From positions 3,162,001 to 3,226,000 of the forward strand of contig CP083824.1 of assembly GCA_023023105.1 (NCBI GenBank): a stretch of DNA of 64,000 bases, written 5' to 3'. Each line of letters opens with the position of its first letter. The stretch's first letter is position 1. Source of the DNA: Enterobacter ludwigii (GTDB lineage: Bacteria > Pseudomonadota > Gammaproteobacteria > Enterobacterales > Enterobacteriaceae). The translations under genes and the position numbers were made by a program. The notes under the pieces were generated by a model that saw nothing but the letters and a program-made list of their open reading frames with translations, searched no databases and was not told where the DNA came from. Positions 41,788 to 52,397 of this stretch are shown here, piece by piece.

Positions 41788-43620
41788 TCAGAACGGGAAC
41801 AGGACCGGTATCAATACCACGCACACCAGCATCACCAGCACGGTGAACGGCACGCCCAGTTTCACAAAATCGCTGAATCGGTAGTTCCCCGGCCCCAGTA
41901 CCAGGGTATTGACCGGTGAAGAGACTGGCGTCATAAACGCTGCTGATGCCGCCATCGCCACCATCATCGCAAAGGGATACGGCGACACGCCCATGGATTT
42001 CGCCATCGCCAGCGCAATCGGCGCCATCAATACCGCCGTCGCGGTGTTTGAGATAAACAGACCGATGGTGGCGCACATAATAAACAGGCAGATCATCATC
42101 ATGTACGGCCCATACCCGCCGCCAACGTCCATCAATCCTTTAACGATCAGATCTACCCCGCCGGTTTTTTGCAGCGCCAGGGCGAAGGGCATCATCCCGA
42201 CGATGAGAATAATGCTCGGCCAGTGAATCGCTTTATACGCACTTTCGGCGTCAATACAGCGGAATTTTCCCATCAGTAAACAGGCGATAATCGCCGCCAC
42301 AGGGTTAGGTATTTCATCGGTCAGCATCAGCGCTACCATGAGTACCAGACAAAAAATGGCGTGGGGAGCCTGACTGTGGGCCGGAGAGGCATCGCTCTCC
42401 TCAACTGGCATGTTGAGCACCACAAAATCACGCCCTTTTTGCCCGAGCTGGCTGATGAGCTTCCAGTTACCGACGACCAGAAAAATATCCCCCAACTGGA
42501 TAGGCTCATCCACGACGGCCCCATCCATCGCGACGCCATCACGCTTCAATCCCACCACGTTTAAACCATAGCGGGTTCGGAAACCGATTTCGCGCACGGT
42601 TTTACCCAGTAGTTCCGATTCCGGGATCAGCGACACTTCGGCCATGCCGACATCGAGCGCCTGGTCTGAGAAATACTCTCCGCGAAGTACCATCGGCTCC
42701 AGCATTTGCTCGCTGCAGAATTCACGTAGATCCACATCTGCGGTGGACATATCAATCAGCAGGACATCCCGCGCACGGAATTCCGAAACCCCGTTAACGT
42801 TGACGATAACCCGGCGAAAACGACGCCAGCGCTCTACACCGATCACATTCGCGCCATAACGTTCACGCAGCCTCAGGTCGTCAAGCCGCTGCCCAACCAT
42901 CGGCGAACCGGGGCGAATGGCCAGACGGCGCGCACGCCCTGTGAGGCGGTACTCTTTGATCAGATCGCGGAAGGTACGTCGCTTCCAGCCCTCTTTGGTT
43001 TTATCCTGCTTTTCCCCTTTCAGAGCAAAACGGGTCAGCAGCATGTAGACCACGCCCAACAGAAGAATGACCAACCCAAGCGGGGTTACGCTGAAAAAAC
43101 TGAACCCCTGGAATCCTTCCCGGATCAACTCGCTGTTAACAACCAGGTTTGGCGGCGTTGCCACCAGCGTCATCATACCGCTGATCAAACCCGCAAAACT
43201 CAGAGGCATCATCAGACGCGACGGCGAGGTCTGCATCCGCATGGAAACACTCAGCACCACCGGGATAAAAATCGCCACCACGCCCGTTGAGCTCATAAAC
43301 GCCCCCAGCCCGGCGACGGTCAGCATCAGATAGATCAACATCTTTGTTTCACTGCTACCGGCCACCTTCACCAGCCATGCTCCCATGATGGTCGCTACGC
43401 CGGTACGCACCAGTCCATCGCCAATAATAAACAGGGCGGCAATCAGAATGACGTTGGGATCGCTAAACCCGGAGAAGGCTTCCGGCAGCGTGAGCGTACC
43501 GCTCAGCACAAAAGCAACGATGATAAACAAGGCGACCGCATCCATACGCACCTTGCCCGTGGCGAAAAGAATGATGGCGATTAAAAGCAGGCTAAGGACC
43601 CAAATCAGTTCACCGTTCAC
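41788..43620 (-). CDS. yfbS: Putative transporter of the SLC13/DASS family with TrkA-C domains
   Basis: A 610-residue inner-membrane protein. About 12 hydrophobic segments form N- and C-terminal halves ([40 protein letters not shown]). The central soluble part (about residues 205-380) holds two RCK-C (TrkA-C) domains, for example [22 protein letters not shown] and [21 protein letters not shown]. The fold suggests anion or sulfate-like transport gated by a ligand. The substrate is unknown. It is convergent with yfbR. Confidence 0.93.
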   Translation of the reverse strand: MNGELIWVLSLLLIAIILFATGKVRMDAVALFIIVAFVLSGTLTLPEAFSGFSDPNVILIAALFIIGDGLVRTGVATIMGAWLVKVAGSSETKMLIYLMLTVAGLGAFMSSTGVVAIFIPVVLSVSMRMQTSPSRLMMPLSFAGLISGMMTLVATPPNLVVNSELIREGFQGFSFFSVTPLGLVILLLGVVYMLLTRFALKGEKQDKTKEGWKRRTFRDLIKEYRLTGRARRLAIRPGSPMVGQRLDDLRLRERYGANVIGVERWRRFRRVIVNVNGVSEFRARDVLLIDMSTADVDLREFCSEQMLEPMVLRGEYFSDQALDVGMAEVSLIPESELLGKTVREIGFRTRYGLNVVGLKRDGVAMDGAVVDEPIQLGDIFLVVGNWKLISQLGQKGRDFVVLNMPVEESDASPAHSQAPHAIFCLVLMVALMLTDEIPNPVAAIIACLLMGKFRCIDAESAYKAIHWPSIILIVGMMPFALALQKTGGVDLIVKGLMDVGGGYGPYMMMICLFIMCATIGLFISNTATAVLMAPIALAMAKSMGVSPYPFAMMVAMAASAAFMTPVSSPVNTLVLGPGNYRFSDFVKLGVPFTVLVMLVCVVLIPVLFPF

Positions 43621-43660
43621 AACATGTCCTTGTCAGTGGGAGATGAGAATTTTTTACCAT

Positions 43661-43685
43661 AAAAAAGCCCCAACAAGGTGGGGCT
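43661..43685 (-). terminator. Terminator of yfbU-yfbT
   Basis: On the minus strand, AGCCCCA/TGGGGCT forms a seven-pair stem with a six-base loop and is followed by five T. It lies 11 bases after the yfbT stop. Confidence 0.88.
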
Positions 43686-43696
43686 ATATCATGGGA

Positions 43697-44356
43697 TTAC
43701 ATTTTCAGCGAGACGGTTACAACGCCGTCTGGTGCTTTTGAAACAGCCAGTGCCGTCAAAGAATCAAGTACAAAGTCCGCTTCACTCAGCCGGGGGGAAC
43801 CCGTCGGAACGTTGACGGCGATAACGTGGCTACCGGCGTTTAACCCGGCAAGGACGCCTGCTGCTGCATCTTCGACCACTACACACTCTGCCGGAGCGAG
43901 CCCCAGCAATTCAGCACCCAGTAAAAAAGCGTCCGGTTCCGGTTTTCCGCGCTTAACGCGCTCCGCCGTGATAAACACTTCGGGCGTTGGCAGACCTGCC
44001 GCCTTGTGTCGGGCGTGAGCAACCGGCACGGAACCGGAGGTGACAATCGCCCACGGGATCTGCGCCTCGTTCAGATGTTCAAGCAGTTCGCGCGCGCCCG
44101 GTAACGCGGTGATGCCGTCCGTATCGGTGGCTTCAATGTGTTCCAGGTATTTGAACTCCGCCTGAATGTCGTCCTCAGAGCGTCCGGCCAGGAAGTGCCT
44201 TAGCGAGGTTATGGCCTGTTTGCCATGGATAAAATTCAGCACCTCCTGATGGTCGATACCATGTCTGTCAGCCCAATGGCACCAGGAGCGCTCCACAACC
44301 GGCAGCGAATCCACCAGCGTACCGTCCAGATCAAACAGAAAACCTCTACACTGCAC
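43697..44356 (-). CDS. yfbT: HAD-family sugar phosphatase YfbT (HxpA)
   Basis: Dephosphorylates small sugar phosphates. The HAD superfamily motif I is D9-LDGT (FLFDLDGTL), motif II is in IVTSGS, and motif III/IV is in KRGKPEPDAFLLG and VVVEDAAAG. From the GTG at 44356 the protein has 219 residues. GGAGG lies five bases before this GTG. The alternative GTG at 44362 is immediately after GGAG and would have no spacing. It is 11 bases after yfbU and followed by a terminator. Confidence 0.94.
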   Translation of the reverse strand: MQCRGFLFDLDGTLVDSLPVVERSWCHWADRHGIDHQEVLNFIHGKQAITSLRHFLAGRSEDDIQAEFKYLEHIEATDTDGITALPGARELLEHLNEAQIPWAIVTSGSVPVAHARHKAAGLPTPEVFITAERVKRGKPEPDAFLLGAELLGLAPAECVVVEDAAAGVLAGLNAGSHVIAVNVPTGSPRLSEADFVLDSLTALAVSKAPDGVVTVSLKM

Positions 44357-44367
44357 ACGCACCTCCG

Positions 44368-44862
44368 TCAGGCATTAATGATTTGTTGAATTTCGTTGCT
44401 GCTTAAATGGTACTGGCGCGGACAGCCGTGCCACGCGCTCAACATGCGCTGGTATTTATCCCACATTGGGGTCTGCGCGTTGAAGCCGTGAGTGCCCGCA
44501 TCAAAGTGGGTATAACGCCCCTCGGTATTCACCATAAAGCGAACATAGCTCAGATAACGCGCTTCTGTAGCAGCATCAAAGCCTAAGAAGGTGACACGGC
44601 GCTCGTCAATGGACTGCTGATCTTTAAGATTCGTCCAGGACACATGCAGGGCGTGATACATCTCCATAATGTCGATCACGATGCGGCAGGTTTCTTCTTT
44701 CAGCTCACCAAACTCGCGATCCAGTTCGCGCATTTGCAAACCAAAACCGCGTTCGACGATGGTCTGCAGGCGGCTGTAGCGCGCAGCGTTATCGGGATCA
44801 AGCATAGTCATCATCTTGTACTGGTTAGACAAAATCAGACGTTGAGCATGGGTCATTTCCAT
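44368..44862 (-). CDS. yfbU: YfbU family protein
   Basis: A 164-residue conserved enterobacterial protein (UPF0304) of unknown role, starting [18 protein letters not shown] at an ATG preceded by AGGAG. Mostly helical, rich in Met and Arg, with no signal peptide or membrane helix. E. coli YfbU was reported to promote cell death under some conditions, but no mechanism can be read here. It is followed by yfbT in the same operon and preceded by the yfbV terminator. Confidence 0.92.
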   Translation of the reverse strand: MEMTHAQRLILSNQYKMMTMLDPDNAARYSRLQTIVERGFGLQMRELDREFGELKEETCRIVIDIMEMYHALHVSWTNLKDQQSIDERRVTFLGFDAATEARYLSYVRFMVNTEGRYTHFDAGTHGFNAQTPMWDKYQRMLSAWHGCPRQYHLSSNEIQQIINA

Positions 44863-44890
44863 CTTTCGACTCCTGTAGCGCATTGCACTT

Positions 44891-44933
44891 AAAAAAAAGA
44901 CACGGTAACTGATTGTTACTGTGCCTTCTTTTA
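44891..44933 (-). terminator. Terminator of yfbV
   Basis: On the minus strand the stem ACAGTAAC/GTTACCGT (loop AATCA) extends through GGC/GTC and is followed by eight T. It lies 21 bases after the yfbV stop. Confidence 0.85.
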
Positions 44934-44953
44934 ATAGTCGTTTCGATGATCAA

Positions 44954-45409
44954 TCACAAATCATCGAGGAATGTTTTATCAAGTTGCTTAAAAGCTCGCT
45001 TAAGCGTGTCGGCCAGCGCCTGGTAATCCGGCTTGCCTTCGACCGGGGCAAGCGCCTGGCCTGCCTCTTCCAGTTTTCCGCGCACTTCATAAAACCAGTG
45101 TAAAATAGAAGGCGGAAGCGGTGTGATGGAGCGTTTACCTAACCACCAGAGCCCCTGCATTGGCAGACTTAACGCGAAAAGCGCCGTCGCGACCGCCGGA
45201 CCAAGCTGACCGCCCAACGCGATTTGCCAGCACAGGGTAAAGATAGCGACGGGAGGCATAAATCGAATCGCATAGCGCGTTGCGCGGATGGTACGATTCT
45301 CTATAAACATGGGTGCAAGACGCTTTTCCATCGGCCACGTCTTTGCGTAATGCTGTCCCCGACGAAACAGACTAAAGAAATTTACGGTCGGGTTCTCTGG
45401 TGTCGACAT
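44954..45409 (-). CDS. yfbV: UPF0208 inner-membrane protein YfbV
   Basis: A 151-residue protein with two membrane segments ([21 protein letters not shown] and [20 protein letters not shown]). In E. coli it is linked to insulation of the chromosome Ter macrodomain. A cytoplasmic helical tail (IDKLHAL-like, [20 protein letters not shown]) completes it. It is divergent from ackA. Confidence 0.94.
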   Translation of the reverse strand: MSTPENPTVNFFSLFRRGQHYAKTWPMEKRLAPMFIENRTIRATRYAIRFMPPVAIFTLCWQIALGGQLGPAVATALFALSLPMQGLWWLGKRSITPLPPSILHWFYEVRGKLEEAGQALAPVEGKPDYQALADTLKRAFKQLDKTFLDDL

Positions 45410-45746
45410 GGCTGTACCTCAACTTCACATATAAAATTTAAAATTTTCGTGCAAAACCACAACAGGCGATGACAACGTTCAAAATATTTTGTCATCCCTA
45501 CCCCGTATCGGGTATCCTGTGCCAGCCTGATAGGGCCATAGACGAGAATCATTAACTCGTCAAATTATCGCATATTATGCCATTGTCTGAAAAATGTTCA
45601 AAATGGCATAAAATCATAGGTATTTCTTTCATCATGCCAGAATGTTCGTTTGGCATGATGTTAATCATAAATGTCTGAGTCATCATGCGTTACGCTGTTA
45701 GACTCACTGACGTTTTTTTAGCCACGTATCAATAATAGGTACTTCC
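45410..45746. other. 337-base yfbV-ackA divergent intergenic region
   Basis: Carries the promoters of yfbV and ackA-pta. It contains a run of repeated motifs: TTATGCCATT/AATGGCATAA (45575-45584, 45602-45611), then CATCATGCCA/TGGCATGATG (45630-45639, 45651-45660). ATGTTC precedes the TGGCAT half by 3-4 bases in both pairs. These look like binding sites in series. No promoter boxes were assigned. Confidence 0.7.
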
Positions 45747-46949
45747 ATGTCGAGTAAGTTAGTACTGGTTCTGAACTGCGGTAGCTCCTCACTGAAATTC
45801 GCCATCATCGATGCGCTCAACGGTGACGAATACCTCTCTGGTTTGGCCGAATGTTTCCATCTGCCTGAAGCACGTATCAAGTGGAAGATGGACGGCAGCA
45901 AACAAGAAGCGGCTTTAGGTGCAGGCGCCGCTCACAGTGAAGCGCTGAACTTTATCGTTAACACTATTCTGGCACAAAAACCAGAACTGTCTGCTCAGCT
46001 GACTGCGATTGGTCACCGTATCGTCCACGGCGGCGAAAAATACACCAGCTCCGTCGTGATCGACGACTCTGTTATTCAGGGCATCAAAGATGCTGCCTCA
46101 TTTGCACCGCTGCACAACCCGGCGCATCTGATCGGTATCGCTGAAGCGCTGAAATCCTTCCCGAATCTGAAAGATAAAAACGTGGCTGTGTTTGACACCG
46201 CGTTCCATCAGACTATGCCGGAAGAGTCTTACCTCTATGCCCTGCCATATAGCCTGTACAAAGAGCACGGCGTTCGTCGCTATGGCGCGCACGGCACCAG
46301 CCACTTCTATGTAACTCAGGAAGCTGCAAAAGTTCTGAACAAACCGGTTGAAGAGCTGAACATCATCACCTGCCACCTGGGCAACGGTGGCTCTGTTTCT
46401 GCTATCCGCAACGGTAAATGCGTTGATACCTCCATGGGTCTGACTCCACTGGAAGGTCTGGTGATGGGTACCCGTTCCGGTGACATCGACCCGGCAATCA
46501 TCTTCCACCTGCACGACACCCTGGGCATGAGCGTTGATCAGATCAACAAGATGCTGACCAAAGAGTCTGGCCTGCTGGGTCTGACCGAAGTGACCAGCGA
46601 CTGCCGTTATGTTGAAGACAACTACGCAGAAAAAGAAGACGCTAAACGTGCAATGGACGTTTACTGCCACCGTCTGGCGAAGTACATCGGCTCTTACACT
46701 GCGCTGATGGAAGGCCGTCTGGACGCGGTTATCTTCACCGGTGGTATCGGTGAGAACGCGGCAATGGTGCGTGAACTGTCCCTGGGCAAACTGGGCGTTC
46801 TGGGCTTCGACGTTGATCACGAGCGTAACCTGGCTGCCCGTTTCGGCAAGTCTGGTTTCATCAACAAAGAAGGCACCCGCCCGGCTATCGTTATCCCAAC
46901 TAACGAAGAGCTGGTCATCGCGCAAGACGCAAACCGTCTTACCGCCTGA
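45747..46949 (+). CDS. ackA: Acetate kinase
   Basis: Interconverts acetyl phosphate and acetate with ATP formation, completing acetate overflow with Pta. It has 400 residues, the E. coli length. ASKHA-fold phosphate-loop motifs are [14 protein letters not shown] at the start, [26 protein letters not shown] and [11 protein letters not shown] perfect stem-loop (CACCGCCAGC/GCTGGCGGTG, 46954-46978) follows before pta, so the two genes may be partly uncoupled in expression. Confidence 0.98.
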   Translation: MSSKLVLVLNCGSSSLKFAIIDALNGDEYLSGLAECFHLPEARIKWKMDGSKQEAALGAGAAHSEALNFIVNTILAQKPELSAQLTAIGHRIVHGGEKYTSSVVIDDSVIQGIKDAASFAPLHNPAHLIGIAEALKSFPNLKDKNVAVFDTAFHQTMPEESYLYALPYSLYKEHGVRRYGAHGTSHFYVTQEAAKVLNKPVEELNIITCHLGNGGSVSAIRNGKCVDTSMGLTPLEGLVMGTRSGDIDPAIIFHLHDTLGMSVDQINKMLTKESGLLGLTEVTSDCRYVEDNYAEKEDAKRAMDVYCHRLAKYIGSYTALMEGRLDAVIFTGGIGENAAMVRELSLGKLGVLGFDVDHERNLAARFGKSGFINKEGTRPAIVIPTNEELVIAQDANRLTA

Positions 46950-46953
46950 TTCC

Positions 46954-46978
46954 ACACCGCCAGCTAAGCTGGCGGTGC
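46954..46978 (+). repeat. Stem-loop between ackA and pta
   Basis: CACCGCCAGC/GCTGGCGGTG, ten perfect pairs around five bases, is followed by CTGTTTTGT. The T-run is weak, so it is better seen as partial terminator or mRNA stabiliser in the 76-base ackA-pta gap. Confidence 0.65.
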
Positions 46979-47025
46979 TGTTTTGTAACCCGCCCAATTT
47001 CGGCGGTAACGAAAGAGGATAAACC

Positions 47026-49167
47026 GTGTCCCGTACTATTATGCTGATCCCTACCGGAACCAGCGTCGGCCTGACCAGCGTCAGCCTTGGCGTTATCCGT
47101 GCTATGGAACGCAAAGGCGTTCGTCTGAGCGTCTTTAAGCCAATCGCCCAGCCTCGTGCCGGTGGCGATGCGCCAGACCAAACCACCACCATCGTTCGCA
47201 AGAACTCCAATCTGCCAGCGGCTGAACCGCTGAAGATGAGCCACGTTGAGTCTCTGCTGTCCAGCAACCAGAAAGACGTGCTGATGGAAGAGATCATCGC
47301 CAACTACCACGCTAACACGCAAGACGCGGAAGTGGTGCTGGTTGAAGGTCTGGTCCCGACCCGCAAACACCAGTTTGCCCAGTCTCTGAACTTCGAAATC
47401 GCGAAAACCCTGAACGCAGAGATCGTTTTCGTGATGTCTCAGGGCACTGATACCCCTGAGCAGCTGAACGAGCGTATCGAACTGACTCGCAGCAGCTTCG
47501 GCGGCGCGAAAAACACCAACATCACTGGCGTAATCGTTAACAAACTGAATGCGCCAGTTGATGAGCAGGGCCGTACTCGCCCTGATCTGTCCGAGATCTT
47601 CGACGACTCCTCCAAAGCGAAAGTCATCAAAGTTGATCCGGCTAAACTGCAGGAATCCAGCCCGCTGCCAGTACTTGGCGCGGTACCATGGAGTTTCGAT
47701 CTGATTGCCACCCGTGCAATCGACATGGCGCGTCACCTGAACGCCACCATCGTTAACGAAGGCGATATCAATACCCGCCGCGTGAAATCCGTGACCTTCT
47801 GTGCGCGTAGCATTCCGCACATGCTGGAACACTTCCGCGCAGGTTCCCTGCTGGTAACGTCCGCAGACCGTCCTGACGTCCTGGTTGCAGCGTGCCTGGC
47901 CGCGATGAACGGCGTGGAAATCGGCGCTATCTTGCTGACCGGTGCCTACGAGATGGACCCGCGCGTCAGCAAACTGTGCGAACGCGCGTTTGCCACTGGC
48001 CTGCCAGTCTTCATGGTGAACACCAACACCTGGCAGACCTCTCTGAGCCTGCAGAGCTTCAACCTGGAAGTACCGGTTGATGACCACGAGCGTATCGAGA
48101 AAGTTCAGGAATACGTTGCGGGTTACATCAACGCAGACTGGATCGAATCCCTGACGGCGACCTCCGAGCGCAGCCGTCGTCTGTCTCCTCCTGCGTTCCG
48201 TTATCAGCTGACCGAGCTGGCGCGTAAAGCGGGCAAACGCGTTGTTCTGCCAGAAGGCGACGAACCTCGTACCGTTAAAGCGGCGGCTATCTGTGCAGAA
48301 CGCGGCATCGCGACCTGTGTGCTGCTGGGCAACCCGGACGAGATCAACCGCGTAGCGGCCTCTCAGGGCGTTGAGCTGGGTGCCGGTATCGAAATCGTTG
48401 ACCCGGAAGTGGTTCGCGAAAGCTATGTTGCACGTCTGGTTGAGCTGCGTAAGAGCAAAGGCATGACCGAAGCCGTTGCGCGTGAACAGCTGGAAGACAA
48501 CGTAGTGCTGGGTACGCTGATGCTGGAGCAGGACGAAGTTGACGGCCTGGTTTCTGGTGCAGTTCACACCACTGCGAATACCATTCGTCCGCCATTGCAG
48601 CTGATCAAAACAGCGCCAGGCAGCTCTTTGGTTTCGTCCGTGTTCTTCATGCTGCTGCCTGAACAGGTTTATGTTTACGGTGACTGCGCGATTAACCCGG
48701 ATCCAACTGCAGAGCAGCTGGCTGAAATCGCTATCCAGTCTGCTGACTCCGCGATTGCCTTCGGCATCGAACCACGCGTGGCCATGCTCTCTTACTCTAC
48801 CGGTACCTCCGGTGCAGGTAGCGATGTAGAGAAAGTCCGTGAAGCAACTCGTCTGGCACAGGAAAAACGTCCTGACCTGATGATCGATGGCCCTCTGCAG
48901 TACGATGCTGCGGTTATGGCTGACGTTGCGAAATCCAAAGCGCCGAACTCTCCGGTTGCAGGTCGCGCGACCGTGTTCATCTTCCCTGATCTGAACACCG
49001 GTAACACCACCTACAAAGCGGTACAGCGTTCTGCAGACCTGATCTCCATCGGGCCAATGCTGCAGGGTATGCGCAAACCTGTGAACGACCTGTCCCGTGG
49101 TGCGCTGGTAGACGATATCGTCTACACCATCGCGCTGACCGCGATCCAGTCTTCACAGCAGCAGTAA
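47026..49167 (+). CDS. pta: Phosphate acetyltransferase
   Basis: Interconverts acetyl-CoA and acetyl phosphate. The long 713-residue enterobacterial form has an N-terminal P-loop-like domain ([17 protein letters not shown]), a DRTGG domain near residues 220-330, and the C-terminal catalytic phosphotransacetylase domain from about residue 390 ([41 protein letters not shown]). The N-terminal domains carry allosteric control by NADH and pyruvate in E. coli. A terminator follows. Confidence 0.98.
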   Translation: MSRTIMLIPTGTSVGLTSVSLGVIRAMERKGVRLSVFKPIAQPRAGGDAPDQTTTIVRKNSNLPAAEPLKMSHVESLLSSNQKDVLMEEIIANYHANTQDAEVVLVEGLVPTRKHQFAQSLNFEIAKTLNAEIVFVMSQGTDTPEQLNERIELTRSSFGGAKNTNITGVIVNKLNAPVDEQGRTRPDLSEIFDDSSKAKVIKVDPAKLQESSPLPVLGAVPWSFDLIATRAIDMARHLNATIVNEGDINTRRVKSVTFCARSIPHMLEHFRAGSLLVTSADRPDVLVAACLAAMNGVEIGAILLTGAYEMDPRVSKLCERAFATGLPVFMVNTNTWQTSLSLQSFNLEVPVDDHERIEKVQEYVAGYINADWIESLTATSERSRRLSPPAFRYQLTELARKAGKRVVLPEGDEPRTVKAAAICAERGIATCVLLGNPDEINRVAASQGVELGAGIEIVDPEVVRESYVARLVELRKSKGMTEAVAREQLEDNVVLGTLMLEQDEVDGLVSGAVHTTANTIRPPLQLIKTAPGSSLVSSVFFMLLPEQVYVYGDCAINPDPTAEQLAEIAIQSADSAIAFGIEPRVAMLSYSTGTSGAGSDVEKVREATRLAQEKRPDLMIDGPLQYDAAVMADVAKSKAPNSPVAGRATVFIFPDLNTGNTTYKAVQRSADLISIGPMLQGMRKPVNDLSRGALVDDIVYTIALTAIQSSQQQ

Positions 49168-49179
49168 GTTTTACTGCAA

Positions 49180-49210
49180 CAAAAAGGCGACCCTCTGGTC
49201 GCCTTTTTTA
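49180..49210. terminator. Bidirectional terminator between pta and the PTS operon
   Basis: The stem AAAAAGGCGACC/GGTCGCCTTTTT ends pta and, from the other strand, the transketolase genes. Confidence 0.9.
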
Positions 49211-49211
49211 T

Positions 49212-50165
49212 TTACAGCAGCTCACGCGCCGCCGACACAATGTCATGTGCCGTCAGGCCATACTCCTTCTGCAGGAAATCCTGTGTCCCCACCTGGCCAT
49301 AACGCTCCTTCACGCCAACCCGACGCATCGGTACCGGGCAGGTTTCTACCAGCACTTCCGCAACGGCTGAACCCAGCCCGTTATGAATACTGTGGTTTTC
49401 GCAGGTGACGATACGCCCGGTTTTCTCGGCGTAGTTTTTCACCAGCATCCGGTCGATAGGCTTCAGGGTAAACATGTCGATGACCGCCGCGCTGACGCCC
49501 TCCTTCTCCAGCTGACGCGCCGCTTCCAGCGCTTCCGCCACCATAATGCCATTGGCAATCAGGGTAATATCGGTGCCTTCGCGCAGCACATTGCCTTTGC
49601 CGATGGTAAACGTCGAGCCAGGCGCGTACACGCTCGGTGCTTGCTTACGGATGGTACGTACCCAGTAGAAGCCTTCGAGGTCGATAAGCTGGCGCAACAC
49701 GTCTTCAAACATTACCGCGTCGGTGACTTCCAGCACCACCGAGTGCGCCAGACCGCGAACGATACCCATGTCTTCAAACGACATATGCGTTCCGCCGTTG
49801 TGACAGGCCGTCACGCCTGCATCTGAAGCTATCACCTTCACGTTGTTGCGCTGGTAGTCAAGGGACATAAACAGCTGATCAAAACAGCGACGGCTGGCGA
49901 AGGCGGTAAAGGTATGAACAAACGGTTTACGCCCGGTGAGAGACAACCCTGCAGCCGTACCAATCACGTTCGCTTCCATGATGCCGCAGTTAATCACATG
50001 CTGCGGATAATCACGCGCCACGCTATCCATCGCCATAGAGCTCATCAGATCCGCTTCAAGGGCGATAATCTCACTTCCCGCCTCAATCTGCTTAGCCACA
50101 AAACTCGCGTAGACTTTACGCATCTCAATGGCATCTTTCTGTCCTGCTGGTGCAACCTTAATCAT
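49212..50165 (-). CDS. Transketolase, C-terminal subunit
   Basis: The smaller-gene form of a split transketolase, 317 residues from the ATG at 50165 (MIKVAPAGQKDAIEMRK). GGAGG lies 6 bases before it. It holds the pyrimidine-binding domain with the activating glutamate (NCGIMEANVIGTAAGL) and the C-terminal domain (DMFTLKPIDRMLVKN, GVKERYGQVGTQDFL). It needs the N-terminal subunit encoded just upstream, overlapping it by 8 bases. It corresponds to the Salmonella protein annotated as transketolase at the same position. The sugar phosphate it acts on is unknown. Related split enzymes act on apulose-4-phosphate, but that substrate is only a hypothesis here. Confidence 0.93.
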   Translation of the reverse strand: MIKVAPAGQKDAIEMRKVYASFVAKQIEAGSEIIALEADLMSSMAMDSVARDYPQHVINCGIMEANVIGTAAGLSLTGRKPFVHTFTAFASRRCFDQLFMSLDYQRNNVKVIASDAGVTACHNGGTHMSFEDMGIVRGLAHSVVLEVTDAVMFEDVLRQLIDLEGFYWVRTIRKQAPSVYAPGSTFTIGKGNVLREGTDITLIANGIMVAEALEAARQLEKEGVSAAVIDMFTLKPIDRMLVKNYAEKTGRIVTCENHSIHNGLGSAVAEVLVETCPVPMRRVGVKERYGQVGTQDFLQKEYGLTAHDIVSAARELL

Positions 50166-50988
50166 GTGTAGCCTCCAGTTGGCGGATAGTCTCATCGAGG
50201 GCCGCTTTGCTCTCTGCGGTCAATCGCAGATGGTGCGAGTTACTGAGCTGCTCCAGATACGGCACCCCCTGCCCTTTAATGCTGTCCAGGATCACCACTC
50301 TTGGGCGAGCATCTTTCGCCGGAACCAGAGAGGTCACTTCCAGCAGCGCCGGAATATCGTCTCCTTTGACCGTCACCACGTCATAGCCAAAAGCGCGGAA
50401 TTTTCCTTCCAGGTCGAACGCACAGATAATATCGTCCAGCTCGCCATCCAGTTGCTGCTTGTTCCAGTCCACGAATATCGTCAGGTTATTCAGACGATGG
50501 TGCGCAATAAACTGGAAGGCTTCCCAGCACTGTCCTTCGTTCAACTCGCCGTCACCGACGATGCAGAAGACTCTGTTTGGCCGCCCTGCCAGCTTGTGCG
50601 ACAGCGCCATTCCCCCGGCAATGGATATCCCTTGCCCCAAGGATCCCGTGGTGGCATCCACGCCACGCGTTTTCAGGCGATCCGGATGGCTTGGCAGTCG
50701 GGTACCGTTCTGGTTCAGCGTGCTCAGTTCTTCCACCGGGAAGTAACCCTTGATCGCCAGCGTGCTGTAGAGCGCCGGGCCCGCATGACCTTTCGACAGG
50801 ACAAAGTAGTCACGCTCTGGCCAGTCCGGATCGGCCGGGTCGGTTTTCATCACCGCGCCGTACAGCACGGCCAGCGTTTCAACCACCGACATACTGCCAC
50901 CGTAGTGTCCAAAGCCCAGCTGCGTCAGGGATTTCAGCGTCTCAAGACGGATCTGACGCGCGAGTTCGGTTATCTCTTTCTCATTCAT
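50158..50988 (-). CDS. Transketolase, N-terminal subunit
   Basis: A 276-residue half-enzyme holding the thiamine-diphosphate pyrophosphate domain. Motifs: FGHYGGSMSVVETLAVLYG, YFVLSKGHAGPALYS and the metal/cofactor motif GDGELNEGQCWEA with the downstream N (VDWNKQQLDG). It lacks the domains present on the C-terminal subunit, and the two genes overlap, so they form one heteromeric enzyme. It starts four bases inside the end of the EIIC gene. Full-length TktA/TktB proteins lie elsewhere in E. coli-type genomes, so this is an additional enzyme. Confidence 0.93.
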   Translation of the reverse strand: MNEKEITELARQIRLETLKSLTQLGFGHYGGSMSVVETLAVLYGAVMKTDPADPDWPERDYFVLSKGHAGPALYSTLAIKGYFPVEELSTLNQNGTRLPSHPDRLKTRGVDATTGSLGQGISIAGGMALSHKLAGRPNRVFCIVGDGELNEGQCWEAFQFIAHHRLNNLTIFVDWNKQQLDGELDDIICAFDLEGKFRAFGYDVVTVKGDDIPALLEVTSLVPAKDARPRVVILDSIKGQGVPYLEQLSNSHHLRLTAESKAALDETIRQLEATHD

Positions 50989-52376
50989 GATTTGGCTCCG
51001 GTGTTTTCCTGCGCGTTACCGCCTGCAGGTTTGTTTTTCGCGAAGACGTTGTACGCCACCAGCAGCGCGAATAGCGCCACAACCAGCCCGGTAATGGCAA
51101 GCGGCGACAGGAAGCGCGCCAGATTGCCGAGCACAATCCCAACCGCGCCGAAATCTGCGTCCGAGAACGTTGTGTTAGCAAAGCCAATTGCGCCCAGCAC
51201 CGGTAATAGCAGTACCGGCAGGAAGGTGATCAGCAGCCCGTTGGCAAAGGCGCCAATCATTGCCCCGCGACGTCCACCGGTGGCGTTACCGAACACGCCC
51301 GCCGTTGCGCCGGTGAAGAAGTGCGGCACCACGCCCGGGAGTATCAGTACCCAGTTAAACTGGCCGCAGATGATCAGCCCCACAATCCCACCCAGAAAGC
51401 TGAACAGGAAGCCAATCAGCACCGCGTTTGGTGCATACGGATAGACCACCGGGCAGTCCAACGCCGGGCGCGCATTGGGCACCAGTTTTTCCGAGAAGCC
51501 GGTAAAGGCCGGAACGATTTCCGCCAGGATCAGGCGCACACCCTGCAGGATGATGAACACGCCCGCCGCGAAGGTAATCGCCATGATGATGGCGTAGACC
51601 AGGTAGTTCTGACCGCCGCTGAAGGTGGCCTCAACGTATTCACGCCCGGCACTCACCGCCATGATCAGATAAATAATCATCATGGTCAGCGAGATGGAGA
51701 TTGAGCTGTCGCGAAGGAAGCTCAGGTTCTTCGGCAGGTTCATCTCTTCGGTTGAGCGGGAGCCTTTGCCAACCTTGCTGCCAATCCAGCCGGAAAGCAC
51801 ATAGCCCAGCGTGCCGAAGTGACCAAAGGCGATATCGTCGTTACCGGTGATACGCTTCATATAACGCTGCGCAATCGCCGGGAAGAAGGCCATCACCAGA
51901 CCGAGGATCAGCGAGCCGGTAAAGACCAGCCCTACGCCCTCAAAACCTGCCACCGTCAGGATCACACCAATCATGCACGCCATGTAAAAGGTGTGATGCC
52001 CGGTCAGGAAGATATACTTCAGGCGGGTAAAACGGGCGACGATAATATTCGCCACCATCCCGAAGGCCATAATCAGTGCGGTCGCGGCACCGTATTTTTC
52101 CAGCGCAATCGACACAATCGCTTCATTGTTTGGAATAATCCCCTGGATAGTAAAAGCGTGCTCAAACATGCCGCCTAAAGGATTTAATGAACCTACCAGT
52201 ACTGTGGCACCACCACCCAGCACAATAAATCCCAGGATAGTTTTAATTGTCCCTTTCACCACGTCCGAAAACGCTTTTTTCTGTGCAACCAAACCGATTA
52301 ACGCAATTAACCCCACCAGCACCGAAGGGACTTTTAATATATCAACAACGAAATTCAGCGTTTCAAGGATAAACAT
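50985..52376 (-). CDS. PTS transporter EIIC component, ascorbate (UlaA/SgaT) family
   Basis: Membrane channel of a sugar phosphotransferase system. It has 463 residues from the ATG at 52376, with GCGAGG five bases before it. A GTG two codons upstream is in frame. About ten hydrophobic segments are visible (VLVGLIALIGLVAQKKAF, YIFLTGHHTFYMACMIGVIL, GVVPHFFTGATAGVFGNATGG). The family fold is that of UlaA, but the sequence is clearly divergent from E. coli UlaA, and the enzymes beside it are not those of ascorbate breakdown (no UlaG/D/E/F). So a different substrate is likely. Confidence 0.92.
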   Translation of the reverse strand: MFILETLNFVVDILKVPSVLVGLIALIGLVAQKKAFSDVVKGTIKTILGFIVLGGGATVLVGSLNPLGGMFEHAFTIQGIIPNNEAIVSIALEKYGAATALIMAFGMVANIIVARFTRLKYIFLTGHHTFYMACMIGVILTVAGFEGVGLVFTGSLILGLVMAFFPAIAQRYMKRITGNDDIAFGHFGTLGYVLSGWIGSKVGKGSRSTEEMNLPKNLSFLRDSSISISLTMMIIYLIMAVSAGREYVEATFSGGQNYLVYAIIMAITFAAGVFIILQGVRLILAEIVPAFTGFSEKLVPNARPALDCPVVYPYAPNAVLIGFLFSFLGGIVGLIICGQFNWVLILPGVVPHFFTGATAGVFGNATGGRRGAMIGAFANGLLITFLPVLLLPVLGAIGFANTTFSDADFGAVGIVLGNLARFLSPLAITGLVVALFALLVAYNVFAKNKPAGGNAQENTGAKS

Positions 52377-52397
52377 ATCCACCTCGCCTTATCAGGG

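Noticed and set aside
46098..47303. A 401-codon minus-strand frame across ackA and the start of pta
   Set aside because: Spans the ackA-pta gap in antisense, no family match or start signal.
46939..48567. A 542-codon minus-strand frame opposite pta
   Set aside because: Antisense to pta, a highly conserved protein; no independent evidence.
47026..49167. Possible frameshift or fusion in the long pta
   Set aside because: The 713-residue form with extra N-terminal domains is normal in enterobacteria.
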